A DNA stretch of 64,000 bases from Conchocele bisecta (Eukaryota; Mollusca; Bivalvia; Lucinida; Thyasiridae). Shown in pieces: positions 35,768 through 47,585 of the stretch. Numbering within the stretch: the first letter of the stretch is position 1; each line of letters begins with the position of its first letter. Below the pieces are notes generated by a model that ran no database searches, was not told the DNA's origin, and worked only from the letters and a program-made list of their open reading frames with translations. A program made the position numbers and the translations under genes. Location of the stretch: contig CM055274.1 in NCBI GenBank assembly GCA_029237695.1, positions 68,190,828-68,254,827 on the forward strand. Reading direction: 5' to 3'.

Positions 35768-36391
35768 ATACGCCCATTTGAAAAACAGCTTGTCCACGCA
35801 ATAACTAGAGTTCTACTTGACGGATTGTAACCAAATTTGGTATACATGTTTATCACAGCAAGCCGAAGAAGTCTATTGATTTTCAAAAATTTCCGATCTC
35901 CCCTTGGTGGCCATTTTTATTTTTCGCACTCTGTATCCTTGTCCACGCAATAACTGAAGTTCTACTTCACCGCTCATAACCAAATTCGGTATGCATGTTT
36001 ATCACGGCAAGACGAAGAAGCCTATTGATTTTGTAAAATTTCCAATACTTATCTCCCCTTGGCAGCCATTCTTAATTTTCACACTCTGTATCCTTGTCCA
36101 CGCAATAACTCAAGTTCTACTTCACCGATCATAACCAAATTCGGTATACATGTTTATCATGGCAAGACAAAGAAGCCTATTGATTTTGATATTTTCCCAT
36201 GACTTATCTCCCCTTGGTGGCCATTTTTACTTTTCGGACTCCGTATCCTTATCCACGCAATAAGTCGAGTTCTACTTGACGGAGCGTAACCAAATTTTGT
36301 TTACATGTTTATCACGTCAATATGAGTTATCTCCCCTTGTTGACTGGCCTTGCCTCGATGGGCGTATATTATGACCTTCGGCACTCTTGTT
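35768..36391 (+). mobile_element. Hairpin-headed tandem-core element, family H, copy 2
   Basis: It begins ATACGCCCATTTGAAAAAC after a T-run, has about 3.5 units of the 150-bp core shared with 16,738-17,405, and ends CTCGATGGGCGTATATTATG then CGGCACTCTTGTT. It lacks the (GGGC)n tract of copy 1. Core words include TCACGGCAAGACGAAGAAGC and TTATCTCCCCTTGGTGGCC. Confidence 0.85.
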
Positions 36392-37920
36392 TATCCATTC
36401 TTTCATTAGTTTGTCCCACATGCTAGTTTTCGACAATCCCAGGCAGTTGTTAGGTTTTCTCGCAACAAATGTTCCACAATCCCAGGCCAGGTCAAATCAA
36501 GTGGAGCCCGTGCCAATCTCAGGTCATGGCAACGAAAATAATGTTTATACATATTGTTTTATGTGCCTTGTTAATATGACGTTTGTCTATATTTTGTTTT
36601 CACTTTCATTCTGATTTTGTGAAATAGCCTTATTCATAAGACTCGCTATTGCACAACATATTAAGGACTGACAATTAGAATATGACCTATTGTTTCTAAT
36701 GTAGTAGAATTATACATGTGACTGAATATCTATATAAAGTATATCTGACCCTGTTGTTGTTAGAGTATATTATACAGAGCATTGAGTTTCCATCTCCACC
36801 ATTTTAGTTTGTTTGACACGTACAGTAAATAATATGGCATTAAATTTAATAAAATTTGGTGCAATACATCCCAGATATATTGGACAAAAACGCCTTATAA
36901 ATATTATTTCAACAGACTACACAAACAGCTAGATATCTGAGCTTTTCTACCATCACTCACAAAATATACAATGGACACTTTTTCAATGTGTAAAATGTCA
37001 AACCGATGCACTGTCTATTATTAGAAGTACATCTGACACAGGTAAAAGCCGTATTTACTCACATAGCAGGCAAGTAGACAATAGTGACAATACACTCAGA
37101 TAGCTACTTACAAGTCACTGGATTCACTACAGTATATACGGTAATGCAGTCAGAATTTGTTACAACGGCATAGTTCGTCAGAGATGAATCTGCCGTTATA
37201 ACGAATATGCCGGTATAAAGAATCAGCGATTTTCTCCTCGCTATCAGACTGTCGTGATAATTCAGGTAATTAGAACATGTCGGTAATTGGTAACCACGCA
37301 TTGTATCAACGCTATTTGCTGTCATTTTACATTAGCATTATCGGTGAGATATATACTTATTTGTCACCACATTGATAAAGCAATGCATATATACAAATTT
37401 ATATCAAGGAAACCAACAACATTCAAAGCTAATCCGGTATTTGACAAAGTCTAGGTTGCAGGCGAACCTGTTGTTAATTGTAGAGCGCGTGGTGAATACC
37501 GGATTATCTGTGAAATTGTTTCTTTATTGTTAGCAATTCGCAAACATGTGCATATAGAAAAGAAACACATATTTTAATAAACAGTTTGTTTTAATTTACA
37601 TGCTAAAATTTATAAAAATACAAAGCAAAAACATGTAGAGTGGTTTCCCTTTAAATATTTACATGACGATTCGTCCCTAGCTGAACTCGCCCCAGAGGCA
37701 ATGTTACATGATAATTATTTAAATTGTTCACGATTATGATATTTTTTTATTTACGATCTATCGGTCCTTGCTGGATTTAATCACTTTATTTAGTTGCTAA
37801 CTGTTCATTTCTTAATTGATGTTTGCAAAATAGTACATCACAGCAGGTGACAAGGTACCGACACGTTAATTGCCGCGATTTATGACAGCAGGTCAGGGTT
37901 AATCAGCTGTGAAATTGTTT
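36392..37920. other. Non-coding AT-rich DNA, no gene seen
   Basis: I see no tandem repeat, transposon end or coding exon. Short words GCCGTTATAACGAATATGCC around 37,190 and ACGGCATAGTTCGTC at about 37,166 are loosely inverted but do not define an element. Confidence 0.5.
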
Positions 37921-37923
37921 AGA

Positions 37924-38160
37924 TATGGTCAGTGACTGCTTCCCGAATATCGGTTTCCGGCACGTAATGCCGGATAACAGAGCTGGTACCAGCGAGGCCG
38001 GGTACCAGCGATGCCGGGTACCGGCCGTTATGACGCACATTATATGGTCAGTGACTGGTTCCCGAATATCAGTTTCCGTAATGCCGGATAACAGAGCTGG
38101 GTCACAGCGCTGGTACCAGCGATGCCGGGTACCGGCGCCATTATAACACACATTAAATAA
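37924..38160 (+). repeat. 120-bp tandem duplication rich in GGTACC words
   Basis: ATGGTCAGTGACTG begins a block at 37,924 and again at 38,044. Each copy has CCCGAATATC, AATGCCGGATAACAGAGCTG and several GCGATGCCGGGTACCGGC words. Copy 2 carries small insertions and deletions. Confidence 0.85.
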
Positions 38161-38754
38161 GACTTAAACTGTGTATTCGTTTGCGGGAATTCCCTGCTGG
38201 TGCCGGAAGCCGAATTTGCCGGTATATCGAGCAGATTAATGAGCATACCGATTGGTTTGGCGGCTTATTGTGCCGGGAGACTTTGTATATAAATTTCCCT
38301 ATCATGTTGCACCAAAGTTTATTCATGTGTTTGTCATATTATTAGTGGTATGTGTCAAATGCAATAAGAGGTAAAACTGGTGCACACTAAGATGGCAACT
38401 CCATGCACTGTGAAGGATCTTGTAAGAAGAGAGTGTTCACATGTATGTATCACATTTACGAAGCAATTATGCATGAATCATTGGATGATCAGGGGCCCCA
38501 CCGGTCCTTAAACAATAATCAACACATCAACGTTTGTTAATTCCCAGTCATTATGCCCCCACCAATTTTGCTTTGTTTCGTTTTAATAATTAAAAAAATA
38601 TCATGCCTCATTTGCATATGAAAATAGCCGGATATCACCGTGAGTCACTATCAGTAAAATCATATTACTAAATGATTATATCTGTATAGTGGGCACTTGT
38701 AATTTTTAGAATGGGTGGAATAGTGACACAATTATACACTTATTTACTGTAAAG

Positions 38755-39595
38755 ATTCTAATAGACGCCCGGGAATCACCGCTGGCTCTGAAGTGCTGGG
38801 TGGGCGTTAATAGAAGCAAGTGTTATTCAGCAAAGGTAAAATGATAAAAAAATATACGATTTTCTATTATCTGAACAAAAACAACAAATGGACGTTACTC
38901 TCAAACGTCTGCCTGACTTGATTGTACTGTCAATCAGTTTATGAACACTTTGGACCAAGACATTTCGGCCCACTTTGGTCATTATGGTAGTCGGTAAAAA
39001 TGGTAAAATACTGGTAATGTATATATCAAGAAAGCGTCGATCATTAATGCTGATCAGATTTATGCCTACGGACGTTTCGGACCATGGACGTTTCAATCCG
39101 TGGACGTTTCGGTCCGTATCAGTGCGATTAATTTCGGCCCATGTTCAGAACAAGCCATATTTATTTTTGCTCATCTCCTAGGAAATATCGGCCAACAATC
39201 CAACATTATGTCAATTTCACCCATATTATTTGAGATCCTTTGAAAATGGCGTCTCCATAACCGTGTAAATTCTGATCACCCCGTGTCCGTGCAAATAGCT
39301 ACTGCTGATAAGGAATTTACTGCGACACCGGAAACAGTCGAATTTCGCTTCCACTTTTGAAAGTGAAAGTAGCAATTATGGCACGATTTTCAAGGAAGTT
39401 GCCTTTGAAATAATGGAAAGAAAAGAAATCTAGTTGGACGATTAGCTCCGATTTTGTTTCAAGTTAGTACTGGGCGTTTATTAGAGGCACTAATTTTGTG
39501 AAAATCAGCCAAAAAATGTGTCATTTTCAACGTAAAAAGTGGGGGGGGGGGGTGGGTGGGTGGGCGTCTATTAGAGCATGGGCATCTATTAGTGG
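38755..39595. mobile_element. Candidate TIR element with CTAATAGACGCCC ends
   Basis: CTAATAGACGCCCGGG at the left is inverted relative to GTGGGCGTCTATTAG and GGGCATCTATTAG at the right. A second internal GGGCGTTAATAG and GGGCGTTTATTAG suggest nested or solo ends. The interior has no transposase and contains a G10 tract at about 39,540-39,552. Confidence 0.45.
39066..39120 (+). repeat. Short palindromic repeat of GGACGTTTCGG words
   Basis: TACGGACGTTTCGGACCATG, then GACGTTTCAATCCGTG, then GACGTTTCGGTCCGTA: three copies of a 16-bp word, with outer TACGGAC and GTCCGTA forming an inverted pair. Confidence 0.7.
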
Positions 39596-39612
39596 GTATG
39601 TTCATGGTGACA

Positions 39613-39817
39613 TTAATATGTGGGAAAAATTGTTGTCTGCTGACGTTTTCTGTTGTTTTATTTTTTTCTAAATAAAAACATGATTAGGCAGCACTTAAAA
39701 AACATCCCCATTGAAAATGAATATAAAATGATGTCAAACCATATTTTGCAGGAGAAAAATGGAAAATATAAAATAAACAGCAGACAACAATATTTAATTC
39801 AGCATTGTAAGGGTTAA
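39613..39817. mobile_element. Degenerate P1-family MITE
   Basis: It is bounded by TTAA on both sides and ends TGTAAGGGTTAA. Shared words with the copies at 51,627 and 52,345 are GTCTGCTG, ATAAACAGCAGACAACA and a decayed GCAGCACTT hairpin. Confidence 0.6.
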
Positions 39818-39839
39818 GGTTCCCTGTGTCCCCTGGTGA

Positions 39840-40217
39840 GACAAATACAGCAGCCAGGAAGGTAAGCATTTTCTTCTGATACAAAGCCCTTATAGATCGT
39901 CTTATCAATAACTAATTCCTAATTGAAAGTCACCATCATGGCTTCGTTTATAAAAATGTTCCCCTACTTAATGGCAGACAGCAGGCATGGTTAGCAGAGA
40001 GCGGCTAGATATTGGTGTCAAAGATCTGGTGAAAAATTATATCTAGTCACGCTTCTACTGTTTAGTGGTGTCTGGACAATCAATCTTGGAAACTGTCGAC
40101 CTTTTAATCAGACAAGCGGGTTTGCTATATCAGAAAAAGACTACAGTTTATTTCAAGCACAGGTTTGTGCAAGAAGTTATCAGATACCTAGTTGGGCATT
40201 GGCCAAATGCACTTTGA
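39840..40217. other. Non-coding DNA, no gene seen
   Basis: No repeat or exon is recognised between the P1 relic and the P2 relic. Confidence 0.45.
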
Positions 40218-40370
40218 GTAACCCTTTCACCCCTAAATATCTGATATTGATAGTTCCATGATCATTTCACGACTATTCCATTACTCAGATAATAAGGAGT
40301 ATTTTTTAAATATCGGAAAAAAATACTGACAATCACTGTAGATCCTGATGAGCCGGCTTGTAAAACTTTG
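40218..40370 (+). mobile_element. Truncated P2-family MITE
   Basis: GTAACCCTTTCACCCCTAAA, then GTAGATCCTGATGAGCCGGC, follows the order of the copy at 22,761. It breaks off after the first hairpin arm. Confidence 0.6.
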
Positions 40371-40769
40371 TAAAAGTTTGTTTGGTGGTCTGTCGGTAAA
40401 TTAGAATCATGGTCGTAAATGAGAATTTACTGGTCACTAATGCCATAAGTCACAATCACGGATGGTAATGATTCTGAATATCCAGAGATCACGTAATTGC
40501 TTCAGCCAACTAGCAATTTACTATACCAGTAATTATATCTGGCAACATTGTTGTTGCAGTATGGAATGCATGTGAATTGAATGTCATAAATGTACAGTGA
40601 CACATACGCATGCATATGCACATGCACTCAACCAAAACATAACAACAACAAGTAACACACACACACAATTCATTGTCCATAATATTATATGATTTCACAT
40701 AATTACATTTAGACAAAAATAATATTGTTTTATGTAAAATCTGAACATCTTACTCATTTACTTCTAAAA

Positions 40770-41000
40770 TGTGGCCATGACTGGAGAAATGGGGCTGATG
40801 GCATTTGTGACCAGTGTACACCCAGATCAGTCTGTGCACCACACATTCTGGTCTCGTTCTACACTGTTTGTTATTTACCGGTAGTCATTGAAACGTCTGT
40901 CATGCTTCTGACAAACAGCATAATGTCCATATCTAGTTGTATGAATGTGATGGCAGGCCAGGAGCTAGACTGACAAACAGCATACTGTCCATGTGTAGCA
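40770..41000 (+). repeat. Interspersed repeat Q, copy 1
   Basis: GACTGGAGAAATGGGGCT recurs at 61,884-61,901 with the same downstream order (GACCAGTGTA, CCAGA-CAG-CTG, TCTGGTC, ACTGTT). Its right part, AGTTGTATGAATGTGATGGC then AGGCCAGGAGCTAGACTGAC, recurs at about 50,127-50,167. A 20-bp word GACAAACAGCATAMTGTCCA is duplicated within it. Confidence 0.65.
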
Positions 41001-41229
41001 CTGCTTTGGAGCTAGGCTGAACATTTTTACCTACCCCTACCCCTGTTCTTATAGGAAATTCATCGTAGAATTCAAATCTACGTGTTAAAATTGTGAAAAC
41101 CGCCGATGAATATCGATTTTTTTGATGATCTCCATGGTATCCGTTAGATTAACAAGAAAGTACAAATATTTATAATGTCGACCAGAATGTAACTTTCCTG
41201 TCAACTAGTAGTCTGGTGTAGGTTATCCA

Positions 41230-41890
41230 ATACCAAGATGGCTGCCAATTCCAAGATAATCACCATGCCTGAAAATGACAGAACCAACATTATATCACTT
41301 GCTATATATATATCACTTGTTTACAGCTCATTACTTATGCAGTTTCAGCAGATAAAAACATTTACTAAAACCATGAATTATGAGCAGAGAAAATGGAAGA
41401 TCAGTTTCGTCATTTTTGTTTCAAAATGGCCACCATGAAACAACGTAACTGCCGGTCGACAAATAATATCGTGAAACATTCTGATTATCCATATATTTTA
41501 ACACAGTATGATACCAATAACTATCACAAATGTAAACATGTTAGTAATAATAAAACCTAATAAGCAATAATTCATGTAATTAAGTCATTTTACATTTAAA
41601 AATGGCCGCCATGAAGCATCTTGCCATTTCTATTTGATATATATGTTAACCTTCAGTTGCAAAGTATCTTCATTTCTAACAGAAATAAGTGCAGAAGCTA
41701 TCAATATGTGAATATGTTAATTTCATACATATACGAGGAATACAACCCATCTTTCAAGTAATTTTATTTTCAAAATGGCCGCTGAAGAAAATCGCAGCAG
41801 CTGTTCGATAAATCATACGTTTAAAATCATGTCTGTAGCAGCTCTAGCTCTTTGATAAAGCATACGTTGAAACTCTCGTCTTATTTGATT
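41230..41890 (+). repeat. Degenerate ~175-187 bp tandem repeat with AAAATGGCCGCCATG words
   Basis: CAAGATGGCTGCC, CAAAATGGCCACCATGAA, AAAATGGCCGCCATGAA and CAAAATGGCCGCTGAAG recur at about 41,237, 41,424, 41,599 and 41,775, each after a TCATTTT or ATTTTA word. A shorter TGATAAA-GCATACGTTGAAA word is duplicated at 41,808-41,885. It is probably the core of an eroded tandem-core element. Confidence 0.6.
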
Positions 41891-43335
41891 CAAATTACAT
41901 CATGTTATACAGTGTTATGTGTATGTGTGATGCTGATAATGATGTTTAAGTGTTATGGCCTGGGAAATTTGACCAGGAGACTCTGATCAGAGCATACACT
42001 ATTCACAAATCAACCAAAATGACAACAAGTTATTACCAATCTAACCATTGCACGATTCCAACTGATGACCAGGATCTACAAAAAATAGATATATGTTACA
42101 CACTTCTTTACCAACCGGCACAATATATAACTTTGCTTTTTGTTTCATTTTCGATATACCCACGGTGGAACAATCATGTATCTCTTAATTGTCGGCGGAT
42201 ACTACTTTAAAGCATCTGAATCATGAGTGCAATGTGAGAACCTGTTTGACATAACAGTATTCTATCAGCTGATTCGTAGCATATCGACAAAAGGCCTTAA
42301 TTTGTGGGATTTGTTGTAGCTAATAATCTATGCTAACACCTGATAGAATGGGATATAAATTAAAAGCTTGATTATACTAATCAATTTAATCATCATGTAG
42401 TTTCTCGGTAGGTATTGGATGTGCCTATACCATATCAAGATTTAAATAAAAATAATAAAATGATCGTCACTATTAATCGATTGGATACAATTAAAACATT
42501 TGTTTTGAGAACACATTTTACAATGACATAAAACATTTTATAATTTTCCTCACGAATGAGCATATACCTGGTGATGACGAAATCATGAACCCACTAGTAG
42601 TCATGGTTAGTGTTATTTCAAACTTTTTGGGTACCCATTATTTCTGCAACCTAAATCGGATTGACTTGAAACTGCCTTTACTTTTTTACCCCCATCCATG
42701 CGGCTTTCATGCACAATCTCAATGCCAATGTTGATCGGACCAGGCTGTGGCCGGGGGTATTGGTGAGCCCCTACTCACTTGCTCTAGTATAGTCATGTAT
42801 ATGCATATGTGAAATAGAGGTCAAACTTTCAAAAGACAACGGAGATCCCAGTTAAAACATACTCAACTCATAATATATTAAACAGTATAAGTCAAAGGCG
42901 TAAACATGTTGAACATATGACAACGAACTTGATGGCAGACACAAATATGGAAATACATGTGGGTAGTACTCAACTAACTTGCATGGAGACATAAAAAAAA
43001 GTATTGATACTGTTGCCTAGACAGAACATATGAACATAATAAATTATGTGTAGGTCTGCTGGCGAAAAATGTGATTGTTTCTTGAATGCATATACATTCC
43101 AACATTGTTATATGTTTGTCATATCAAACTGATTGTGTGTGGCGCAGAAACAGTCTGCAGGCCAATCGATTATATTTCCAGAGAACTATTTTTGAATACA
43201 TTGTGATAGAAATACGTCTAGTGAAACTGTATATAAGGTCATATGCGGCTATCAAAGTTACAAAATTGGACAATTATTGTATTGTCATGTTTGAATAATT
43301 AACGCATTAGACACAGAAACATGCGTCACAGTCAT
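41890..43335. other. Non-coding AT-rich DNA, no gene seen
   Basis: Short ORFs of 70-86 codons show no recognisable domain, and no splice-bounded exon is convincing. No repeat structure is visible. Confidence 0.5.
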
Positions 43336-43343
43336 ACAGAGTG

Positions 43344-43971
43344 GCCTGCGGTTCTTTTACCAGGCGAATTGCAATTCCTGGAGCGCAGGATTGCAATTTG
43401 CGTTCCCATTAATTGCAATTGGACCGCAATCGGACTGCAATCATGTGACTGCGGTCCAAAGAGTTGGTTGCGGAATTGCAATACTTATGGCGCAGTTAGC
43501 GCTACGCTCCGCTTTTAATTGCAGTTTACGCTCCTTTTTTTCTTTAAGCTGCGAAAGAATGACCGCTTTATGCTGCGCTCTGCGGTCAAACCAGCGGACC
43601 GCTCTGCTTGACCAATGCGGCAATAAAATCAAAATAGTTGATTTTCTTTCTGACGAAAAGATATATTTTCCTATATGTATTTAGCCATTTAAAATCCAAT
43701 AAAATATACATAAATAGTAGAATTAGGTGTATATATACGCGTAACGCTAAGTTTTTACCGCAAATAGCGAAAGAATGACCGCACAAACGGTATCACGAAA
43801 GAATGACCGCACAAACTGGACCGCAAAAGAATGACCGCACAAACGGTATCGCGAAAGAATGACCGCAAAAACGGGACCGCGATTGGACCGCAATTAGACT
43901 GCAATTTCAGAGCGGACGAATTGCAATTCAAAGACTGCTGGATTGCAATTCTTGGTAAGAGAATCGCAGGC
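43344..43971. mobile_element. TIR element built from GCAATT and GACCGC words
   Basis: GCCTGCGGTTCTTTTACCAG at the left is an inverted copy, with a few changes, of CTTGGTAAGAGAATCGCAGG at the right. The pairing continues through GAATTGCAATTCC and GGATTGCAATTC. The interior repeats AATTGCAATT, GGACCGCAAT and, four times at 43,770-43,870, GCGAAAGAATGACCGCA with an ACGGTATC-type spacer. The flanks both show GAGTG, a possible target duplication offset by 2 bp. There is no transposase ORF. Confidence 0.75.
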
Positions 43972-44327
43972 GGGAGTGTATACTAGCAAATATACATACT
44001 ATCTGTGTATATCTGTAGAAATAAAGTGTTACATTTTGAAATTGCATATGGCAATCACATGCACCTGGGCTTCGGTAAAAGATATTCAGGTAATGTTGCA
44101 TAGAAGACATAGGTCGGTGTTCTGGCAGACTAGTGAGGTACAAGAAACCGCCATGTGTTATGATAGAAGAGGTTCTTATATTATTATATATTTTGTTGAT
44201 CAATGAATGTGGGTGGAATTTATATGATACATGTTATTGGTAGCAGTGAAATATATGTTTATGACATTGTTAATATTTGCCATGGCAGCATATGGAACGC
44301 CATGACTGTCTTATGTAGGCTCACATC

Positions 44328-45135
44328 AGTTGGTAATGTGGTCCCATCATTTGGTAATGTGGTCCTGTCATTTGGTAATGTGGTCCCGCCATTTGGTAAT
44401 GTGAACAAGTCATTTGGTAATGTGGTCCTGCCATTTGGTATTGTGGTCCTGTCATTTGGTATTGTGGTCCCGTCACTTGGTAATGAGGTTCCGTCATTTG
44501 GTAATGTGGTCCTGTCACTTGGTAATGTGGTCCCATCATTTGGTAATGTGGTCCCGTCACTTGGTAATGTGGTCCCGTCACTTGGTAATGTGGTAATGTG
44601 GTAATGTGGTCTCGTCACTTGCTAATGTGGTCCCGTCACTTTGTAATGTGCTTCCGTCACTTGGTAATGTGGTCCCGTCATTCGGTAATGTGGTCCCGTC
44701 ACTTGGTAATGTGCTCCCGTCATTTAGTAATGTGGTCCCGTCAGTTAGTAATGTGGTCTCGTCACTTGGTAATGTGGTCCCGTCATTTGGTAATGTGCTC
44801 CCGTCATTTGGTAATGTGGTCCCATCACTTGGTAATGTGCTCCCGTCATTTGGTAATGTGCTCCCGTCACTTGGTAATGTGTTCCCATCATTTGGTAAGT
44901 GCTCCCGTCATTTGGTAATGTGCTTCACTTGGTAATGTGCTCCCGTCATTTGGTAATGTGGTCCCGTCACTTGATAATGTGGTCCCGTCATTTGGTAATG
45001 TGCTCCCGTCATTTGGTATTGTGGTCCCGTCACTTGGTAATGTGCTCCCGTCATTTGGTAATGTGCTCCCGTCACTTGGTAATGTGCTGACGTCATTTGG
45101 TAATGTGCTCCCGTCATTTGGTGCTATCTTCGTTC
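44328..45135. repeat. 21-bp minisatellite (about 38 units)
   Basis: The unit is CATTTGGTAATGTGGTCCCG plus T. Variants are CACTTGG, GTGGTC against GTGCTC, and GGTATT. GTGGTC dominates the left half and GTGCTC the right half. Because 21 is a multiple of three, both strands stay open for 60-133 codons as seven-residue periodic peptides (FGNVVPS; LPNDGTT on the other strand). The right edge degrades into three copies of GCTAACTTCATTCG. I consider the ORFs artefacts. Confidence 0.95.
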
Positions 45136-45442
45136 GGTGCTAACTTCATTCGATGCTAACTTCATTCGGTGGTTACGGATAAATTCCGGATAAATTATAC
45201 TGAGGGATTTGACATGTAGCACCGGAAATATCAAGCATTTATATAACCATACTATGTGTGATATTTCATGAAAAATATTTTTTTAAAAATCGATTGTTTC
45301 TGTAAATGACGTCGAGAGTTGACGAAATGTTCAGAGATACGCGTTATCCTCTTGTGCTGACTTTGGAAATCAATTTCTTTGGGTGGGATTATTTTGTGTA
45401 TTATAAGTGACAAAAGCCGCAATAGTGTCCTGTGTTATCGAC

Positions 45443-46023
45443 GGGCGGGCGGGCGGCGTCCACAATCAATGTTAAGTTTTCGTGTTTGAGTCCATTTCTT
45501 TGTTACTGTACCACCTAGGACCACCAAACTTTCACAGCTTCATAATCAAGGGGTGCCCACATATCACTATCCAACATGTGACCATTTTTTTTACCTTCAC
45601 CTATTATTTCTACGTAATTGACTTAGCCATTTTCAATGTTAACTTTTTAACGTAAGTCTGGTTAAAGTTTTTTGGTTAAATGTTTTTCGTTATACTATAT
45701 CTCTGCAACTGCTTCACCCATTTACCTTGATACTTCACATGGGTGTTTATCATCATTGTCGCGCCCGCTTGCGGAAAGCGCGATATCGTCGGCATTTTGG
45801 CATACGTCCGTCTGTCCATCCGTACGTCCGTGTGTCCGGTTAAAGTTTTTTGGTTAAAGTTTTTCCATCTACTATATCTATTTTTTGAGTGTCCATGCCT
45901 CGCCCCAAGGCGCGACATGCAGGCCACGGCCATCTAGTCTACAAAAAGTGGGTATAATTATGTTATCCAAGTGTCTATGCTTGGAAAAAACCTGGCCTTC
46001 GTGGCTTTGCCTCGTTTCTTGTT
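45443..46023 (+). mobile_element. Tandem-core element, family B, copy 1 (5'-truncated)
   Basis: A (GGGC)n tract is followed by ACAATCAATGTTAAGTTTTC, GTACCACCTAGGACCACCAA and ACTTTCACAGCTTCATAATC. Then comes the ATATCTCTGCAACTGCTTCA core and a short C-type segment at 45,758-45,940 (GCGCCCGCTTGCGGAAAGCG to CCATCTAGTCT). The tail GGCCTTCGTGGCTTTGCCTC then GTTTCTTGTT is shared with copy 2. The AGCCAGG hairpin head of copies 2 and 3 is missing. Confidence 0.8.
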
Positions 46024-46224
46024 TATTTGTATGTTCATTATCTGATATGGTACTGTCGACTAAAAGTCATATGGTTTTAGTCCATATATTAGATTTATTA
46101 TGATATTTCCTACAAGTGTACATTATCAATGAAAGTGAAACTCATTCATCGGTGGCATATATATATTCACCGCCAGGCTAACGCAATAACTGCGCTTTTC
46201 TCATAGCTGTTAGAATTTTCAAAG

Positions 46225-46330
46225 TACCTTGGGCCTTTTTTTTTTAATTACTTGGTTTAATGATTTCTTTTTTAAAAATTTGGTGCGGGCGGGCGAAAAA
46301 AAATAAAAATAAAAATCGAGGAAAAATTAG
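46225..46330 (+). repeat. Repeat with an inverted copy at 49,740-49,860
   Basis: CCTTGGGCC, a T-run, then AATTACTTGGTTTAATGAT and GGTGCGGGCGGGCG matches, on the opposite strand, the segment around 49,800-49,860 (GGTGCGGCGGATCAGTAAAC, then CAAGTAATT). The two copies are 3.5 kb apart. Confidence 0.65.
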
Positions 46331-47400
46331 GGTAGGAGATTAGCAAAAAATAAAATTCACGTTCTGCACAACATAGGAAATTTAGGACATACGGTATAAC
46401 AAAATGTACTTAAAATGTAGGAATGCATGCTAACATTGTGACATAAATATCAATTAAACAATGTGATAATGTCTACTTCTGGTATCTTTATTCATATTCT
46501 GGTTAAGTACGGCGTTCGTCTCACGTCCATGGTGGGTGGTTGGTTGGGAGCAAGCGATGGGTAATTTAATGATCGGCTTTCATCCTTACCGGAATGCTGA
46601 CATTACATGGCTTGGCCCTCCTGTACATTTTTCGCCCCCCTGCTACTTGACAGCTAAATCCTGTTATGCCCCATTAAAAAAGTAATAAGATTAGAGCTAA
46701 TCATATTACTTTTGGGGTGAGCTAAGTGAATCTGGTGTGCCACAATGTGATCTGAGCATACGCTGGTTGCCACTTTCAGTCTAGGGCTAATTAGCAACGA
46801 TCGGAATGTATGAATGTGCAGGCTGATCAGGACTACACATTGTGAGGCTGCAATGATGTCTAATCAGGGCCTATGTTGGTTGCAACACCAAATACTATAA
46901 AGCTATGGCATATTGAAGAAACTACTGAACATTCTGCAACAACAGTAGATGCCAGTTTTCTCGTTGTACAGGTGATGATGCAGCTCAATTTGATTGATAA
47001 TAACATTGTGATTTGGAGTTGAATTATTATTTGTATTGAATTGTTGAACATATATTCAAAATGAATCAACAAGGACCCACAAACACACAGAGGCATCATT
47101 AAGCAACAATTTTGCACTTTAATTTTACACCAAAAACGGCCAGCTCTACTGAAACGCTGCCTTTTTCGATGTGGAAATGAAAAAGTAATGGTCGCGAAAA
47201 CCCATGACACGGCTCGTGTTCCGAACTTCCGGTTTGATTTGATTTATTTTTTATGTAAATTAACGTTTTCGTCTTATCGCGTGGACATGTCAAGAAACGA
47301 ATATTTAAAGGAATACATTCACGTTCCTTCACGGGGTGGAAAAGAACTTTAAATTTTTTAATTATCGTTTCTACTCGTATAAACGAAGGAAGGAAAAAAA
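46331..47400. other. Non-coding DNA, no gene seen
   Basis: No gene is recognised. The stretch at about 46,690-46,860 (GCTGATCAGGACTACAC and neighbouring words) is loosely like repeat Q. Minus-strand ORFs at 46,860-47,332 show no recognisable motif. Confidence 0.45.
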
Positions 47401-47401
47401 G

Positions 47402-47585
47402 TTAAAGTGAATGGGTTTCACGTCCCAGCTAATGTCATATAGACGGGAACACAGTCTCGTCTGACAGACCAGTGGGATGAATATACTATGAAAGTATATT
47501 TTTGATGCATAGGGCGATGTTTTAACCCACAACCTCCAGATTGGAAGTCAGATGTTCTACCCCTAGGCCACAACCCATCCCTTAT
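47402..47585 (-). mobile_element. tRNA-derived SINE
   Basis: On the minus strand it begins GGGTTGTGGCCTAGGGGTAG then AACATCTGAC (A-box-like) and continues CCAATCTGGAGG, then TTGTGGGTTAAAACA (B-box-like, one base short). The body ends AGCTGGGACGTGAAACCCAT then TCACTTTAAC and a T-run. The tail style, GGGACGT(T/G)AAACCC, matches the SINE at 21,538. Confidence 0.75.

Noticed and set aside
44203..45143. Periodic ORFs with FGNVVPS or LPNDGTT repeats, reminiscent of a surface antigen
   Set aside because: The 21-bp period keeps both strands open. No signal sequence or non-repeat domain flanks them.
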